Part shown: positions 36,718 through 48,895 of the stretch, piece after piece
Numbering within the stretch: position 1 is the stretch's first letter
Layout of the letters: each line of letters starts with the position of its first letter
Source of the DNA: Neolentinus lepideus HHB14362 ss-1
Taxonomy: Eukaryota; Basidiomycota; Agaricomycetes; Gloeophyllales; Gloeophyllaceae
Length of the DNA stretch: 64,000 nucleotides
NCBI GenBank assembly: GCA_001632425.1
Contig: KV425553.1
Span: 723,498-787,497, forward strand
Reading direction: 5' to 3'
Translations under genes and position numbers: made by a program
The notes under the pieces: model-generated
What the model was told of the DNA's origin: nothing
Database searches by the model: none
The model's input: the letters and a program-made list of their open reading frames with translations, nothing else

Positions 36718-39058
36718 ATGTCCGCTACTGGCTGCGTCCCTGCCTCGTCGTCTGCAACCAACCCTTTCCCTCCAGAATTACTCATCTCGGTCTGCGCTCA
36801 TGTCTATCGCGCCGGCATCCCCCCTTTGGAGCCGTCATTGGATCCTCTGCCCGCCATAGCCTCCTTCACTAACTGGCCTGAACACGTCGCTCGCAAGACC
36901 TTGCGTAGTCTCAGCCTCACTAACCGAGCGTGGCATGAAGCGGCCAAGCCATGGCTTTGGCGGAAGGTCGAGGTCCGGCTGCCGGGTAGTTGGCTGTCGC
37001 TGATCGACACTGTCTTGGGTGTGGATGACGAGGAAGTGGCCGAGGAAGAAGTGGCTTTAGTCGTCGGGCAAACAATCAAGGAGGCGGAAAATGCCGTGTT
37101 AGCCACCCGTATCATCCTATGCGAGCACGCAGATCCAGAGTGCGCGGAGAAGCTGCACCAGAGTATTTTGGCTACGCTCGGAGGCCCTATACCACCTGAG
37201 CTTCTGTCTCCTCCGGCGTCAAGGGAACCTAGTCCGAGGCGCATCAGAGCCAAGAGTAAGAGTCCTGTAAGGTGGAAGTTAATGAGGTCTATCAGTGATG
37301 CTGTCCAGACGGTGCTAGGGCGCGATGAGGTTGGGATGTATGGTATGTCATCGAGACGCTGCAGTTGCTCGTAGGTATCTGTGGCTAATTAAACATACAG
37401 TACCTATCCCAGAGGATCCACGTCCGGGTCGTTACTTGCGTCACCTCGACTTCAATCATTTCCGCACCATAGGGATGCGTCGATCTGTTGAAGAAGGTCT
37501 AAACAGTCGGTTTGTCACCGGAGGACGCTTGGAGGCTATTCTCAAGGTATGTGTCTCCGGCAGTGACGCCTCTATTGACTATGTCTGACGTTCCCGTAGG
37601 AGATGCCAAACTTGACCGCGTTCGGCGCGACCGAGTATATGGACGGTGCGTTGACATTGCCCGTCTTGAAGGAGCTCTTCCTCAGGGGATCTACGTTGCG
37701 TGGCCGTCGCTCCCGCGGTCATGCTCCTGATTTCTTGGATACTGATGAGGAGGACAAAGAGAGACTCAGAGACTGCAAAGAGATTGAGGCCGCTGACTTT
37801 ACTGGATGCGTAAGCGCCGTTTTCGTCCGCTCCCTGACCGAATTCGTCAATACCTACCTTACTTTCGCTCCTGATGTTGACGCCGACAGTGCGGCGGGCA
37901 GGATGTCTCGGGATAGCACCCATGTACTACATGGTCTCGAAAGACTAGGCTTCTATGGCGCTAAGTCCCTGGCACCTTCTGTATTGCACCAGTTCATCCT
38001 TGCGTGTCCTTCTCTCACTCATCTGGATTTGTCGTGCACGCGTATCACGCCGGATCTTTTAACTGCATTGGCAGGATCAACCATACGCTTGCATTCGTTA
38101 TCCCTTGGGCGATGCGTTCGCCTCACGGGCGAGAGTCTTCGCGACTTCTTTATCACGGCTGATGCAGCTAGGCAAATACGGGAGCTCAGTCTCTACGGCG
38201 ACGCCACATTCCCTTGTCCATTGTCAGATGGCGAACTCAGGGATGTCTTTTCTCGAGCACCGTGCATCACTAGTGGCAAGTTGCGATACCTCGACTTGTC
38301 AAGTGCCCGTTTGACAAGGGAGTTGCTATTGGACGTGCTTCCTGCCCAGCCACAGCTGCGATGCCTGGGACTCTCATACATTTCGTACCTTCCTCTCGAT
38401 GTCATAGCCGAGTTTCTGAAGACCAAGACGCCACAAGTAGAAGTACTCGCACTGGCGTCAACGTCCCCCGAGCTTGGGTATGGGCAGGTGCGCGTGCCAC
38501 CGAGGGCAGCCTCTCTCGCGCTGCATGCGAAGATCATCCGGCCTCTATGCACAGTGCCAGTCTCGTTCAGTCTATCCGCTCCTGTCTCGGTCCCTGCCCA
38601 ACCACCAACCAGGCTGCGCGTCATCGAGCTCTCACCCACGCTGTTAGGTGGCCTCGGTGCAGGCGCTGGGACCTGGAGGGTTGTCAAAAGCAAGGGTGGA
38701 CGAGGCTGGTACGTCGACGTGGCGAGTGGCTGGGTTACGACGCCACCCGGACTTGAGTCCCAACCGCAACATGAACGTCAGAGTGGCGGGCATATGCATC
38801 TCCGAAGAGACTTGCCCGTCAACCATCCCTTGCGCGTTGAGATGGAGAGACTGTCAGATGCTAATGGGAATGTTAATAGCGGCGTAGGTTGGCATGCTAG
38901 AAAGATGGAGGTACGTTCTAGGCTGCTTTAGTATGTGCGGGCATTACGACTCATTCACGTTCTTGCCACGTTGTTATTCATAGATCTTGCATGGCCAAGG
39001 GTTGCTCGGGAGGGAGGACGGGCTGTACGGGGCGGTGTCCTTCGCCTATCAGGGATAG
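36718..39058 (+). CDS. F-box/leucine-rich-repeat-like protein
   Basis: About 740 residues in four exons: 36718-37342, 37401-37546, 37600-38910 and 38984-39058. The N-terminal block FPPELLISVCAHVYRAG, followed by LRSLSLTNRAWHEAAKPWLW, has the F-box pattern (P-x-E-L-L, then L-x-S-L-x-x-x-x-R-x-W). Such proteins recruit substrates to SCF ubiquitin ligases. Downstream are irregular leucine-rich repeats (RYLRHLDFNHF, LTHLDLSCTRITPDLLTAL, LHSLSLGRCVRLTGESL, LRYLDLSSARLTRELLLDVL and LRCLGLSYISYLPLDV). The last short exon ends GREDGLYGAVSFAYQG, which I recall as the usual end of this basidiomycete protein; without it the frame would stop early at 38931. A Lys/Arg/Ser patch (RRIRAKSKSPVRWK) sits between the F-box and the repeats. 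The target is unknown. Confidence 0.8.
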
Positions 39059-40834
39059 TGTTTTGTTCTTTGGTGCAAGGCATTCTATTACTATCAGTTC
39101 ACAAGGCGCGGTATTCTGCTTCATTTCAATTTTCCATGTATATCAATACGTACGTAACGACCTCTGTAATTGTAATGCCTTCAATCCAAGCCAGCCTCCG
39201 AAGGGAGGGTCCAGAGTTGATTGTTACTGTTGAAACACGTGTCTCAAATATCAAGTGTTCATAAACGAAGTCCTGGATGTTGGGCTACAGAAGTGGGTAT
39301 TGCGGCACTGCCCCCTTCGGCGAACTAGCCCAATTCTCTATAGTTCGAGCCGTGGGTGAAAGTTTTGGCCACGTAGTCTGCACACAAGAAGATGCATGTT
39401 CTTGCATGTGTAAGACTCTCATAACCTCAAATGTAACACTGTCTTCTTGTCAACGTACAACCATTGGTTGTCTCGGAGCTCGGTTAGTGCTATTATAACG
39501 AAGATGCGGCGAGTTAGGAAGCCTCTGCAGTACTTACTTCGAATGCACATACGCACAATGCCTGAAATTGGGTTCTGCACCCATGATGATCTCCATGTTG
39601 GCGTCTATATGCTTGACGCTATCTTCCTCCTGAGATTGATGCTGAATGCATGTACGTGCATGCTTGGCGACAGTCTTTGATAGTCCGAGTCTGGCACTGC
39701 GGCAGCTCTTCAAGTTGATAGTTACAATCCGGGAATTAACGTTAACCAGGCGTTTTGGTTGTGGAGGTATCGTACCTTGGAACGTGTTTGACCAGGATGA
39801 GTGAGGTGGCGCTAGGTGAAGAGACTGATTTTGGGCTGGCCACAGATTGAGAACCGAGACATGGAGGCACTGGACGAGGCTGGACATGCTGTATACGTCG
39901 AAAAAGAAGACCGCTTGCAAGCGGTCTTCTTTTTGCAATGCGCGTGAGTATTGCTGAGAGCCCTTATCTCCCCGACGACCTTGGTCTGCAAGATTATCTG
40001 CCAATCATGGATCTTTCTCCAGCACGTACCTGGTGCATGTAGGCAACCGAGATCGGACAATGCTATGTCTGTACATAGCACTGCGCTCAGCTGCTAAGTA
40101 ATACGTATGGAAGGATTCTTTAGACCTTAAAGCTTAAAGCCCGATCAGGCCGAAAAATGGACTGATGGAAACACAGTACCCAACGGTTGAATATATATGA
40201 CGTTAAATGGCCATACACTATCGCTGCACCAAGGGTCCATTGACATTCAGGGATGTACTATCAGGGCTTTGTCCAGTTAAGCGCGCAGCTCACAGTACTG
40301 CGCAATATCGTATTCCGGCGGTGTAAAAAGTCTCGTGTTCAAAAGCTCAGCGAAAACCATAGACGTACCGCTATGCTGCAATGGGAACAGACACTCGATT
40401 CTGTTCCGATTTGCTGTGTCACCTGTGTGCACAACAAATATTAATTGCTGAGACATGGTTGCCAAGTGGGTGCCAAGTACTGCACGGTGCACAGCTTTTA
40501 TATAGCCGCCACATGCATCGTCATAAATATTCTCCGAGCCTCACTGCAACGGGCCGCCTCTTATATCCTCACCCTCTCCACTCCTTTCTTGAACTACATC
40601 TTTGTAACCCCCCGGCAGCTTGCTTTATTTAGCGTCTCTTCCATATAACAACTGCAAATCGTACAATCGTACGCTTCTCGAGCCCAGCGCTACAACCGGT
40701 TGCAACCTTCTGATGCGTGGGTGTCAAATCAAAATGCCCCGTACGATGGTCTCATTGCCTTGTTTGCAGCCTCTTCGTCCTCGAACCTCCTCGAACTTCA
40801 ACCCACTGCCTCACGTTCAGCGACGAATTCATCC
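39059..40834. other. Intergenic, 1.8 kb
   Basis: Spacer between the F-box-type gene and the exchanger gene, both plus strand. It contains the perfect palindrome at 39901-39934 (listed separately). The stretch 40560-40640 before the exchanger start is pyrimidine-rich, typical of a fungal promoter or 5' leader. Frames up to 156 codons overlap on both strands without motifs. Confidence 0.5.
39901..39934. repeat. Perfect 34-bp palindrome
   Basis: The two arms AAAAAGAAGACCGCTTG and CAAGCGGTCTTCTTTTT are exact reverse complements with no spacer, giving a 17-bp stem. The next bases outward do not pair. On either strand it is a GC-centred stem flanked by A-runs and ending in T-runs. It lies in intergenic DNA about 0.85 kb after the F-box-type gene and 0.9 kb before the exchanger gene. 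No known binding site or element was recognised. Confidence 0.9.
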
Positions 40835-43392
40835 ATGTCCGACTCTGAACATGTCCGTGTGCACACGCCGACTGCAGAGTCCGGTCGAACAAGCCCTACC
40901 CGCCGTGACAGTCAGCGGGCCAACAATCGACAGTCGCGGCAGTCCACCGTTTCCACAGTTCCCGACCCCATTAAGGGCACAAGGCGCTTATTCCGGCGTT
41001 GTACAACTGTGTTATCTGAAAAGTTGAAGCCAGATCGACCCATTGCACCATCGCCGACGAATATGCGCAGTCTCAGAGCTATTGTTACGGCGTCATGTGA
41101 GATTTAGGATCTTTGGTTATTGGGTGTTGTATACTTATACAAATTATAATTAGGGCTCAACATCTTACTCGTTTTTATTCCTCTATCCGTGAGCTGCGGC
41201 ACAATCCATCTGTATGTACTCCGTCTGACTTGCGCATTCAGTGGGTTTTCCATTTTGCAGACCTAAATAACACACTGGTGTTCGTATGTGAGTCGTACTG
41301 TATTTTAATACATAGAGTGAGGTTTACATGAATGCACCTAGTCTCATTTCTAGCGATCATTCCGCTTGCCAAGGTCCGTGTGGTCACAAACGCAATCGAG
41401 GTATGATATTGACTGTGTCGTAGTTATTGGCATTTGCCACGGAAGAAATGTCACTTCGGGTCGGCCAGACGCTGGCTGGGTTACTTAATGCTACTCTTGG
41501 TAACGCGTGCGTTTTCACTTCGTTCATACCTTGCCTCGCATTCAACATATTTTCTCCTGCAGAGTAGAATTGATCGTTGCTGTACGTCGCATGCTCACCT
41601 TTGGTGCCACGTTTCCCGACATTGTCGCCTAGATCATCGCCCTCGTCAAATGCGAACTGACAGTCGTGCAATCCTCTCGTACGTCTTGGCGTCCCTGCGT
41701 GTCACAGCGCTTCTAATCCACCATCTTTGATATGCAGTTGTGGGATCCATTCTCAGTAACCTGTGTGCGTACCTGAACTCCGAAATAACCCGACGTCACC
41801 GGTGATTGATTTCGATCGGCCCCTCATTTGAACCCGAACAGTGCTCGTGTTGGGAATGTGTTTCTTCGCAGGCGGTACCCGGTTCTCCGAGCAGGGTTTC
41901 GGTGCAAGTGCGTGATTTTTCTCAATGCATCGCTGGATGAACGTGATGCGCCGAGACTAACTTGAAATTGCAATCGAATAGGCGCCTCACAGATCAACTC
42001 ATCTCTGTTAATTTTGAGCGTTATTGCTGTGCTCCTACCCGCAGCGTTCCAGTACACCGATAGTTCGTCTGTCGGTATTCCCCAGGAGAACAGCGAGATC
42101 CTCAGCGTCAGCCATGGAGTAAGCCTACATGCATACTTCATTCTATAGACACATGCTAACATCCTATTCTTACAAAGACTGCTATCATTCTTCTCTTCAG
42201 TCAGTAACCTCTGCAACTGTACTGTGCTTTACTGCAGATGTTGATGCCCCTCTTTCTTTCCAGTCTATGGATCCTACATCGTCTTCCAGCTTTTCTCGCA
42301 CAAGACCATGTTTGACGACCGTCGTTCGAATGTCCTCCCCTCCACACTCTACCAACAGCGCAAGGAGGGCGGGCACATTTTCCCTCGCATCCCGAACCCT
42401 CTCCACTCGAGGAAGAAAAAGGTCATGGGAGGCGATGGGCTTGATCAGGACGCGCCTGAGACTAACAACATTACTGACACGAGTCCTGTGATGTCGCCCA
42501 ACCCTGCCGCGAATGGGGATGTCGAGACTGGTGTAAGTCATGAAGACGAGGAAAAGGAGGAAGAGGAGGTGCCGCAGTTGAATGTTTTCATGAGTGTGGC
42601 GCTGTTGGTTGTTATCACTGTCGTACGTTCATGTTTTGAATTGGTCCATTTCCTGTGATTGATAGTTCTATTACTCAGCTTGTGGCTGTCACTGCAGAGT
42701 TCCTCGTCGATTCCATCCACGGACTGACAGAGAGCGGTGCCATTAGTCAGGAATTCGTCGGTATGGTGTTATTGCCTATCGTCGGCAACGCTGCTGGTAT
42801 GTTGGGTTGGCTACCCTGGACGAATCAATAGATACTGAATTACGCTTTGTGCAGAGCACGTTACGGCTGTCACGGTTTCCGTAAAGGACAAGCTCACTCT
42901 CAGTATTGGCGTTGCCGTTGGCTCGAGTATCGTGAGTAGCTTCCCAAATGCAGCATTTTCTCATCTGACCAGAATGGATGTTCGTAGCAAATTGCATTGT
43001 TCGTCATTCCGTTCATCGTGACGCTTGGATGGATCATCAACAAGCCGCTATCGTTGTTGTTCGATCCCTTCGAGGCGATTGCCCTGTTCTTGTCAGGTCA
43101 GCTCTTGGAAGATATATGGGTTTTTTTGGTTATTGACGTGGCTGCTCAGTGCTCACCGTCAACTACGTCGTAGCGGATGGGAAATCAAATTGGTTGGAAG
43201 GAATGATTCTTATGTGTGCGTGCCCAAAAGACACGGCGAGCTATCAGCGGTTGTTGACTAGCCATACAGGCCTGTACCTTATTCTCGCAGTCGCATTTTG
43301 GTTCTATACCCCTGGTATGTCCGCCCTGCACCTGCTTTAGAAGCGCACGACTGAAAATCTCTGTAGCCTCAAGTCAGTTCACCTGCTCATGA
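40835..43392 (+). CDS. VCX1: Vacuolar Ca2+/H+ exchanger (CAX/VCX1 family)
   Basis: A proton-driven calcium exporter into the vacuole. The start at 40835 gives MSDSEHVRVHTPTAESG; an in-frame Met at 40700 is possible but less likely. The exon chain is read from the in-frame blocks SWLNILLVFIPLS, WVFHFADLNNTLVFV, FSFLAIIPLAK, LLAFATEEMSLRVGQTLAG and the intact c-1 motif LLNATLGNAVELIVA. It continues with CELTVVQSSLVGSILSN, LLVLGMCFFAGGTRFSEQG and IYGSYIVFQLFSHKTMFDD. An acidic loop (HEDEEKEEEEVPQ) leads to LVAVTAEFLVDSIHGL, the intact c-2 motif LLPIVGNAAEHVTAV, KDKLTLSIGVAVGSS, LGWIINKPLSLLFDPFE and LYLILAVAFWF, with a short last exon ending SSQFTCS. All residues expected for ion binding are present, so this is probably the working exchanger of the pair in this window. 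Confidence 0.93.
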
Positions 43393-43653
43393 GAACCTAT
43401 ACCCGCGAGCTTGCTGTGGTTTTCATCTAACTTGTACTCATATATGCCCCATCCCGTCACGTAACATTGTCCTGTCCGGCTTGGATCAGTCTATCGGATA
43501 ACAGCAACCCCCACCCCACCCCAAACTCCTTGCATGTGTATGCCCCGCGTTCCATTACTGCTGTGGTTTCGACGTGCTCATCGAAGCTTGCGCAAGAGTT
43601 AGAATACGGGTAATGTATTGTATATATACATATATTAAATGCCCATTCCACGA
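43393..43653. other. Convergent 3' spacer
   Basis: The 261-bp gap between the stops of the exchanger (+) and FOX2 (-). An AT-rich TATATATACATATATTAAAT patch near 43620-43640 is the likely 3'-end signal region. A C/A-rich run (CCCCCACCCCACCCC) lies around 43505-43522. Confidence 0.5.
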
Positions 43654-46600
43654 CTACAGCTTTGCTTTAATGGGTGCACTCGACTCTGCTAATGTCACCG
43701 CTGCATTAGCAAGGACTGTTGTGCCCCTCTCCTTGACCTTCGTTACTGTTGAAGCAGTTTTCAGCTCCAGTCCAGAGCATGACAATGGAAGCACGCACCA
43801 AACAAGACCTTGTCTGCCTCCTTCCACATCTCTGTAACGAGGGTCTCTCCCGGGAAGACAACACCAGCGAAACTATTGTAAAGGATGAGCACCGCAAGCC
43901 GGAGCAATGAACAAGTTACTCACCGAACTTTGATGTCTTTGTATTCACCAAAGCTCTTCAGGACATGCTTCCCGGATATGCCGAAAGAGCAGAGTCCTTG
44001 AAATTCATTCAGTGAACGTTGGCATATACATCGACATCGATTTCACCAACCATGCAAAATGGGTTTGTCGAATCCTCCCACAGCAGCAAATTCCGGTAAT
44101 ATCTGCGGTCGTTGATCAGTAACAAGATCTTGATCGGATGCAATTACACCCACGTGTAGGGGATTGTAGTCGCCGCTTAGTCTAGGATAGAAAGTATGGT
44201 TAATTGGCGAAAATCTAAGCTAATAAGACTGCAGACCTGTACAAGGCAGCTTGCGTTGGGAGCGTCTTCTCCTCCAAAACAGCATCCGGTGCTCGTTTCG
44301 GGGGTGTGTTTGCCGCTGAAGCTGCGCCGCGATCTAGGAGGATATGGCTGAGCGCACTGGTAGGCACGAGTGGACTTGACAATTCACCTATACCCGTGCG
44401 CTTGCCGCCAAATCCGCCAGAACCACGAATGAAAACAGTAGACTGGTTCTCGAAGATTACCTGGCCCGTCGACTTGTCCTTCGTCTGCACGATGGACGTA
44501 ACAGCTGCAGCCTTGCCCTTGTCCAATACCTCCAGAAGCCTGCACAATCACAGTTTGAGCAGACGAGTCTGTAACCGGAAGTAGGCATGACCTACCGTGC
44601 CTCGTTGACAAGTTCACCGCTAGTGGGAATTGGAGCTTTAATTGCAAGGTACTGCTCGCCATGCAACAACTTGGCCTGATGAAAGAGACGAATTGTCAGA
44701 TGATTACTCCGGCACTGAAAGGGGCAACACGAACCGGGTTAAAATTAGGTAGCCAGTCGAGCGGTATGCCTCCGCTAGCCTGAAACTGAGGAATGACACC
44801 AAACGTCGGAAGAGCTGCAAACTGGTCATGGCCTTCATACGCCCACTGCAGTTCCTTCTCGGTAGCGCCGATGCCCAAATTGTATAGAATAACATCACGC
44901 TCGGTATAGCTGTACTCCAGGGGCTCTGGCACATTCTTCTTTGCTTGTGCAACTAAGTCGGAATCCTCAGGGTCAGCATAGGAGTCGGGGCTTGACTGAT
45001 CGCCGTCAGGGGCCACGTTTTGGAAGTTCTCCAGAAGCTGAAAATCATAAGCATTGCATATATCGCATGTGATAATGGTCTCTTACTTGTTGCCCTGCCT
45101 CCGAATTCGAGGCCGGGTTCGTCGCGCGTCCATCATCTGGTGACATTGATGAGAGATCTGAATGGAAGAGACATGAAGAACATCTCACTGAAGTTGGTGA
45201 TGATGTCCCATTTCGAGATGACAGCTTCAGGCGTCAGCGTTCTGTTGACGGGGAAGCCATGGCCTCCGGCTCGCTGCCATCGTGTCTGAGCAGCCCAACC
45301 ACCCATGACCTCGAACAAAAGACCAGACGCCTCGTCATTCGCTAGAATGGCGCATATTAGCTAGACACTACGTATAGTAAAACACCAAAAATATGCTACC
45401 TTCGCTGGACAAGAATCCCACTACAGGGGCAATGTAATCGGGCTGCAGGATTTGTTGATTCCTGTTATTCTGTCCTGACAATGTTGACTTACCTTGAATG
45501 CCTCTAACCACTCTTGAGGCCTATGACAAAATCAGACTACTTGAGTAACGATACCAACATGAACAGATACATACCAGATGGTAGCTGTCATTGCTGTACC
45601 AGCTGATGGTGCAATAGTGTTGGCCAAGATATTGTATCGTTGGCCTTCAATAGCAAGGGTCCGCGTTAGGCCAAGGATACCAGCTTTCGCGGCCGAGTAC
45701 TACATCATGATCACTGTCAGGATACATGTGGAGATATTCGTATTCAAAACGCACATTGGCCTGTCCAAAGTTGCCATCTACAACCCAAGTCAGTATGGTT
45801 ACTAGGTATCAAGGATACAACTAACATATCCCAACTTGTGAGCATGTGGTGACGATACGTCCATACTTCTGCTTCTGGAAGACGGGCCACACTGCTTTAC
45901 AGCACTATATCATAAGCTTCCTTCAGTTGGGAAACTCAGAGAATAAGATGACGACAGCCTTACCTTATACGTACCGCTATACGATAAAGAATGCTCAGAA
46001 TGGTCTATATTTCGCATACATGAGATACGTACCGAAGGTGTACAGCAATGACTGCATCCCATTCCTGTTCGGTCATCGCCGTGAATGATCTGTCCCGGAG
46101 AATCCCCGCATTGGCAATGAGTATATGGACAGTCCCGAATTTCTCGATCGCGGCGTTCACGATAACATGACCGTCTTCAACGGAACATGCTACCGGGAGC
46201 GCCCTACCTCCGGCTGTGGATATTCAATGAGCTGCTGCCGAGGATCGAATATTACCAGATACTGTGATACTTGCCTTTAATGATTTCCTCGGCGACAGCA
46301 GCAGCGTTCTCTTCCTTGACATCATTAACCACGACATTGGCACCGAGCCGACCGTACATTAAGGCATATGCCCTCCCTAAACCGGCACCCGCTCCGGTAA
46401 TTATCACAGTTTGGTTATCGAAACGGACTTCGGGATTCGACTGGGGATTCGAAGGCATCTTCATGGCTTTCTCAAGCGTACCCTGATCGAGTGGCGAAAC
46501 ATTAACATCACGTCAACATCAATGTGGGGAAAGCAATCATCCTCTGTACCTTCGCGTCAAAATCAGACATATCATTAGGGCTGTCGGATGATTAGCATCG

Positions 46601-47853
46601 GACGCTCACACCCGAGCAATAACGCCATGACGTACAACGTGGAATTCTCAAAGTCAGTGAGCTCCCCCCATTTAGCTTTCACCTAAGCAGAATGATTTCT
46701 ATGAGAATACCGAATGACTGTATGACACGTGAGAAAGGACATACAGCAGATGGTGTGAAAGAAGCGTCAGTCTTGAAAATGGCGCCTCTGCTGCGTTCCC
46801 ATCGACCTTCGGCGATGAATCCGGCTCCCACCTCGAAAACCTTACCGCTTGCTTCCGGCCCGTCAGGATGTGTAACCGCAGCTACAAACGGTGCAACGAA
46901 CTCAGGCTACCGAAGTCCATGTTATCTATAGTGCAGTGTTTTATAGTCTGTAGCACGAACCTTCAGGTTCGCGAGCATCTCCGGGGGCATAATTGTCTCC
47001 GTCATGGCGGATGCTGCCATCTAATCCTCCGGCCAATGAACAAGAAAGATTGCAAGAATAGACTTGAAATAAAGACAAACCGGTGCAATGGCAGTTGCTT
47101 TAATATTGTACTTGGCACCTTCCCTGGCCAGAGTTTTCGTGAACGCAACCAGTCCCATCTTAGCGGCCGTGTAATTTGCTTGCCCAAAGTTGCCTATCGC
47201 GCACCCGTTCGATGATCTGGCCCTCATAAGATCGACGCAGAGACCTACCATACAATCCGGCAGCACTGGTGGTGTTCACAATGCGTCCAAACTTCTGCTT
47301 TCGGAAGTGACCCCACGCAGCCTTGGTGCATGAGAAAGCGCCCTTCAAATGCACCAATTGAAGCTGATCCCAGTCCTGGTCTGTTATGTTCTTGAAACTG
47401 AGCAATGCGTTCGTCAGAGCAGATGGATACATCGCAACCAAGACATACCCCTTATCTCGCAGGATACCGGCATTGTTGATGAGTATGGTCACTCCACCAA
47501 AGGTATCAAGGGCCGTCTGAATAACCTTTGCACCGTCCGTCACCGAGGATGTGTTCGCAACAGCACGACCACCGGCTGCATCCGTATATTTGAGTCAGCC
47601 GTTTCATCTGGAAACATTGAATCAGACTGACCCTGTATAATCTCGTCAACGACCTTCTGCGCCGCGGGCTGGCTGACATCGTTAACCACGACGTTTGCTC
47701 CTCGCGAAGCAAACAGTAATGAATATCTGTTCGTAAATGACCGCTCAGTGAGCTGTGGTAACGCGGCGAATTTGCATCGACTAACGCCTTGCCCAATCCC
47801 CCTCCCGCTCCAGTTACAACAACAGTATGCCCCTTGAACGATAGCTGCGACAT
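43654..47853 (-). CDS. FOX2: Peroxisomal multifunctional beta-oxidation enzyme (MFE-2/Fox2)
   Basis: It catalyses the second and third steps of peroxisomal fatty-acid beta-oxidation, 2-enoyl-CoA hydratase 2 and D-3-hydroxyacyl-CoA dehydrogenase. The domain order is SDR, SDR, MaoC hydratase, as in fungi. SDR 1 has [34 protein letters not shown] and the YTAAK catalytic motif. SDR 2 has [33 protein letters not shown] and YSAAK. The hydratase half has [24 protein letters not shown], the hot-dog motif LSGDYNPLH with the expected Asp and His, [20 protein letters not shown] and [16 protein letters not shown]. The protein ends KAKL at 43656, a type-1 peroxisomal targeting signal (AKL). Many short introns interrupt it; the last ones lie near 43769-43720, 43903-43854 and 44034-43980. 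It is divergent from the next gene and probably induced by fatty acids, though no such element was identified. Confidence 0.94.
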
Positions 47854-48133
47854 AGTTCGTTGATAGTTGGACAGCGAGAATCAGGCGCGTTAATAACAAG
47901 TCACGGGGCGGCACGCATGTGATATTGAGTACTGGCCGGGAAGGGGAATTCTTTCAGACGGCCAGGAGCTGTGAATATAACGTGGGCACCTGACTGTTGG
48001 GATACGGAGGAGGTGTTCTGGTCGGCCTTGCTTTTCGTTGCGGGACGCAATGTTTGAGTTTGTGGGTCGTGATCTGCATGCAGGCTTTACACTCCTCTGA
48101 GTCTTATCATGGACATGTGGCATCACCCTCTCG
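47854..48133. promoter_or_regulatory. Divergent promoter region
   Basis: The 280 bp between the FOX2 start (-) and the first Met of the next gene (+) must serve both genes, if the upstream start of the latter is correct. No oleate-response or other named element was identified with confidence. Confidence 0.4.
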
Positions 48134-48895
48134 ATGCTCTCATATGTAATATCGGCAATACGCCCGCCTGTATTTAACATCGCCCTTCCCCAAGATATGA
48201 CCATTCCTTTCTGTCTCCGTACGTCACGATTTATCGAAAGCCCATCGCTTCAGTCCTGTCCACTTGGACTCAGGCTGGCACGGGCATCTACACTCGTTGA
48301 CCATTGCCGTGAAGCGTTGGAACTTGGAACTCTTTCATGGCAGCGAAAGGTATGGATCTACTCTCGCACAGCCGATGTGGTCATGACATTGTACACGCCA
48401 GGTGATGGGCACTCGATGCTAATTGGAGTTGCTCTGCACAAGGGGATGGACGTGAGTGCCGTCGGGTACCACTGGGCACTGGTAATGCATCCCCAAACGT
48501 ATGACGCGCCCCTCGTCCGGACTTATGAGCTGGTCAATCGTGATGACAACGGCCGGCCCACTGCATGGAAGACGCGCTTCAGTCAGAAGCCATTATACGG
48601 ATCGACAAGACTCGTCGGCGTCGTCCATGTCGGGCGTGTCTCCGCGAGCGAAAACGACCTGGACGAATTCTTCAGCGGATTCGGTCCTGAACGGGAGGAT
48701 TACCCGACAGGAGGACGCGGGTGGACGAGTATAGGATGGGTACTACGCTGCATACGCTACCTGGAGATGAGCGACCTGCTCCCTTTGCAGCTCACGGACG
48801 ATGAAATATTTGTAAAGGTGCTGCAATTGGGTATTCTGATGGAGGAAATGCCGTCACGAGGCCAAGGTGCAGCGGTGCCGAGAACAAACTTATGA
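48134..48895 (+). CDS. Small conserved fungal protein, DUF6914-like
   Basis: The frame is open for 253 codons with no intron needed. The central part has the pattern GYHWALVMHPQ, then PTAWKTRF, LVGVVHVGRVSASENDLDEF, DYPTGGRGWTSIGWVLRCI and IFVKVLQLG. The YHWAL block followed later by GWTS-x-x-WVLR recalls a widespread basidiomycete protein family of unknown function that I remember as DUF6914; this is from memory only. The first 80 residues look less constrained, and Met at 48384 (MTLYTPGDGHSMLIGVALHK) may be the true start, with the upstream part untranslated. No membrane segment or signal peptide. The catalytic role, if any, is unknown. Confidence 0.65.
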   Translation: MLSYVISAIRPPVFNIALPQDMTIPFCLRTSRFIESPSLQSCPLGLRLARASTLVDHCREALELGTLSWQRKVWIYSRTADVVMTLYTPGDGHSMLIGVALHKGMDVSAVGYHWALVMHPQTYDAPLVRTYELVNRDDNGRPTAWKTRFSQKPLYGSTRLVGVVHVGRVSASENDLDEFFSGFGPEREDYPTGGRGWTSIGWVLRCIRYLEMSDLLPLQLTDDEIFVKVLQLGILMEEMPSRGQGAAVPRTNL

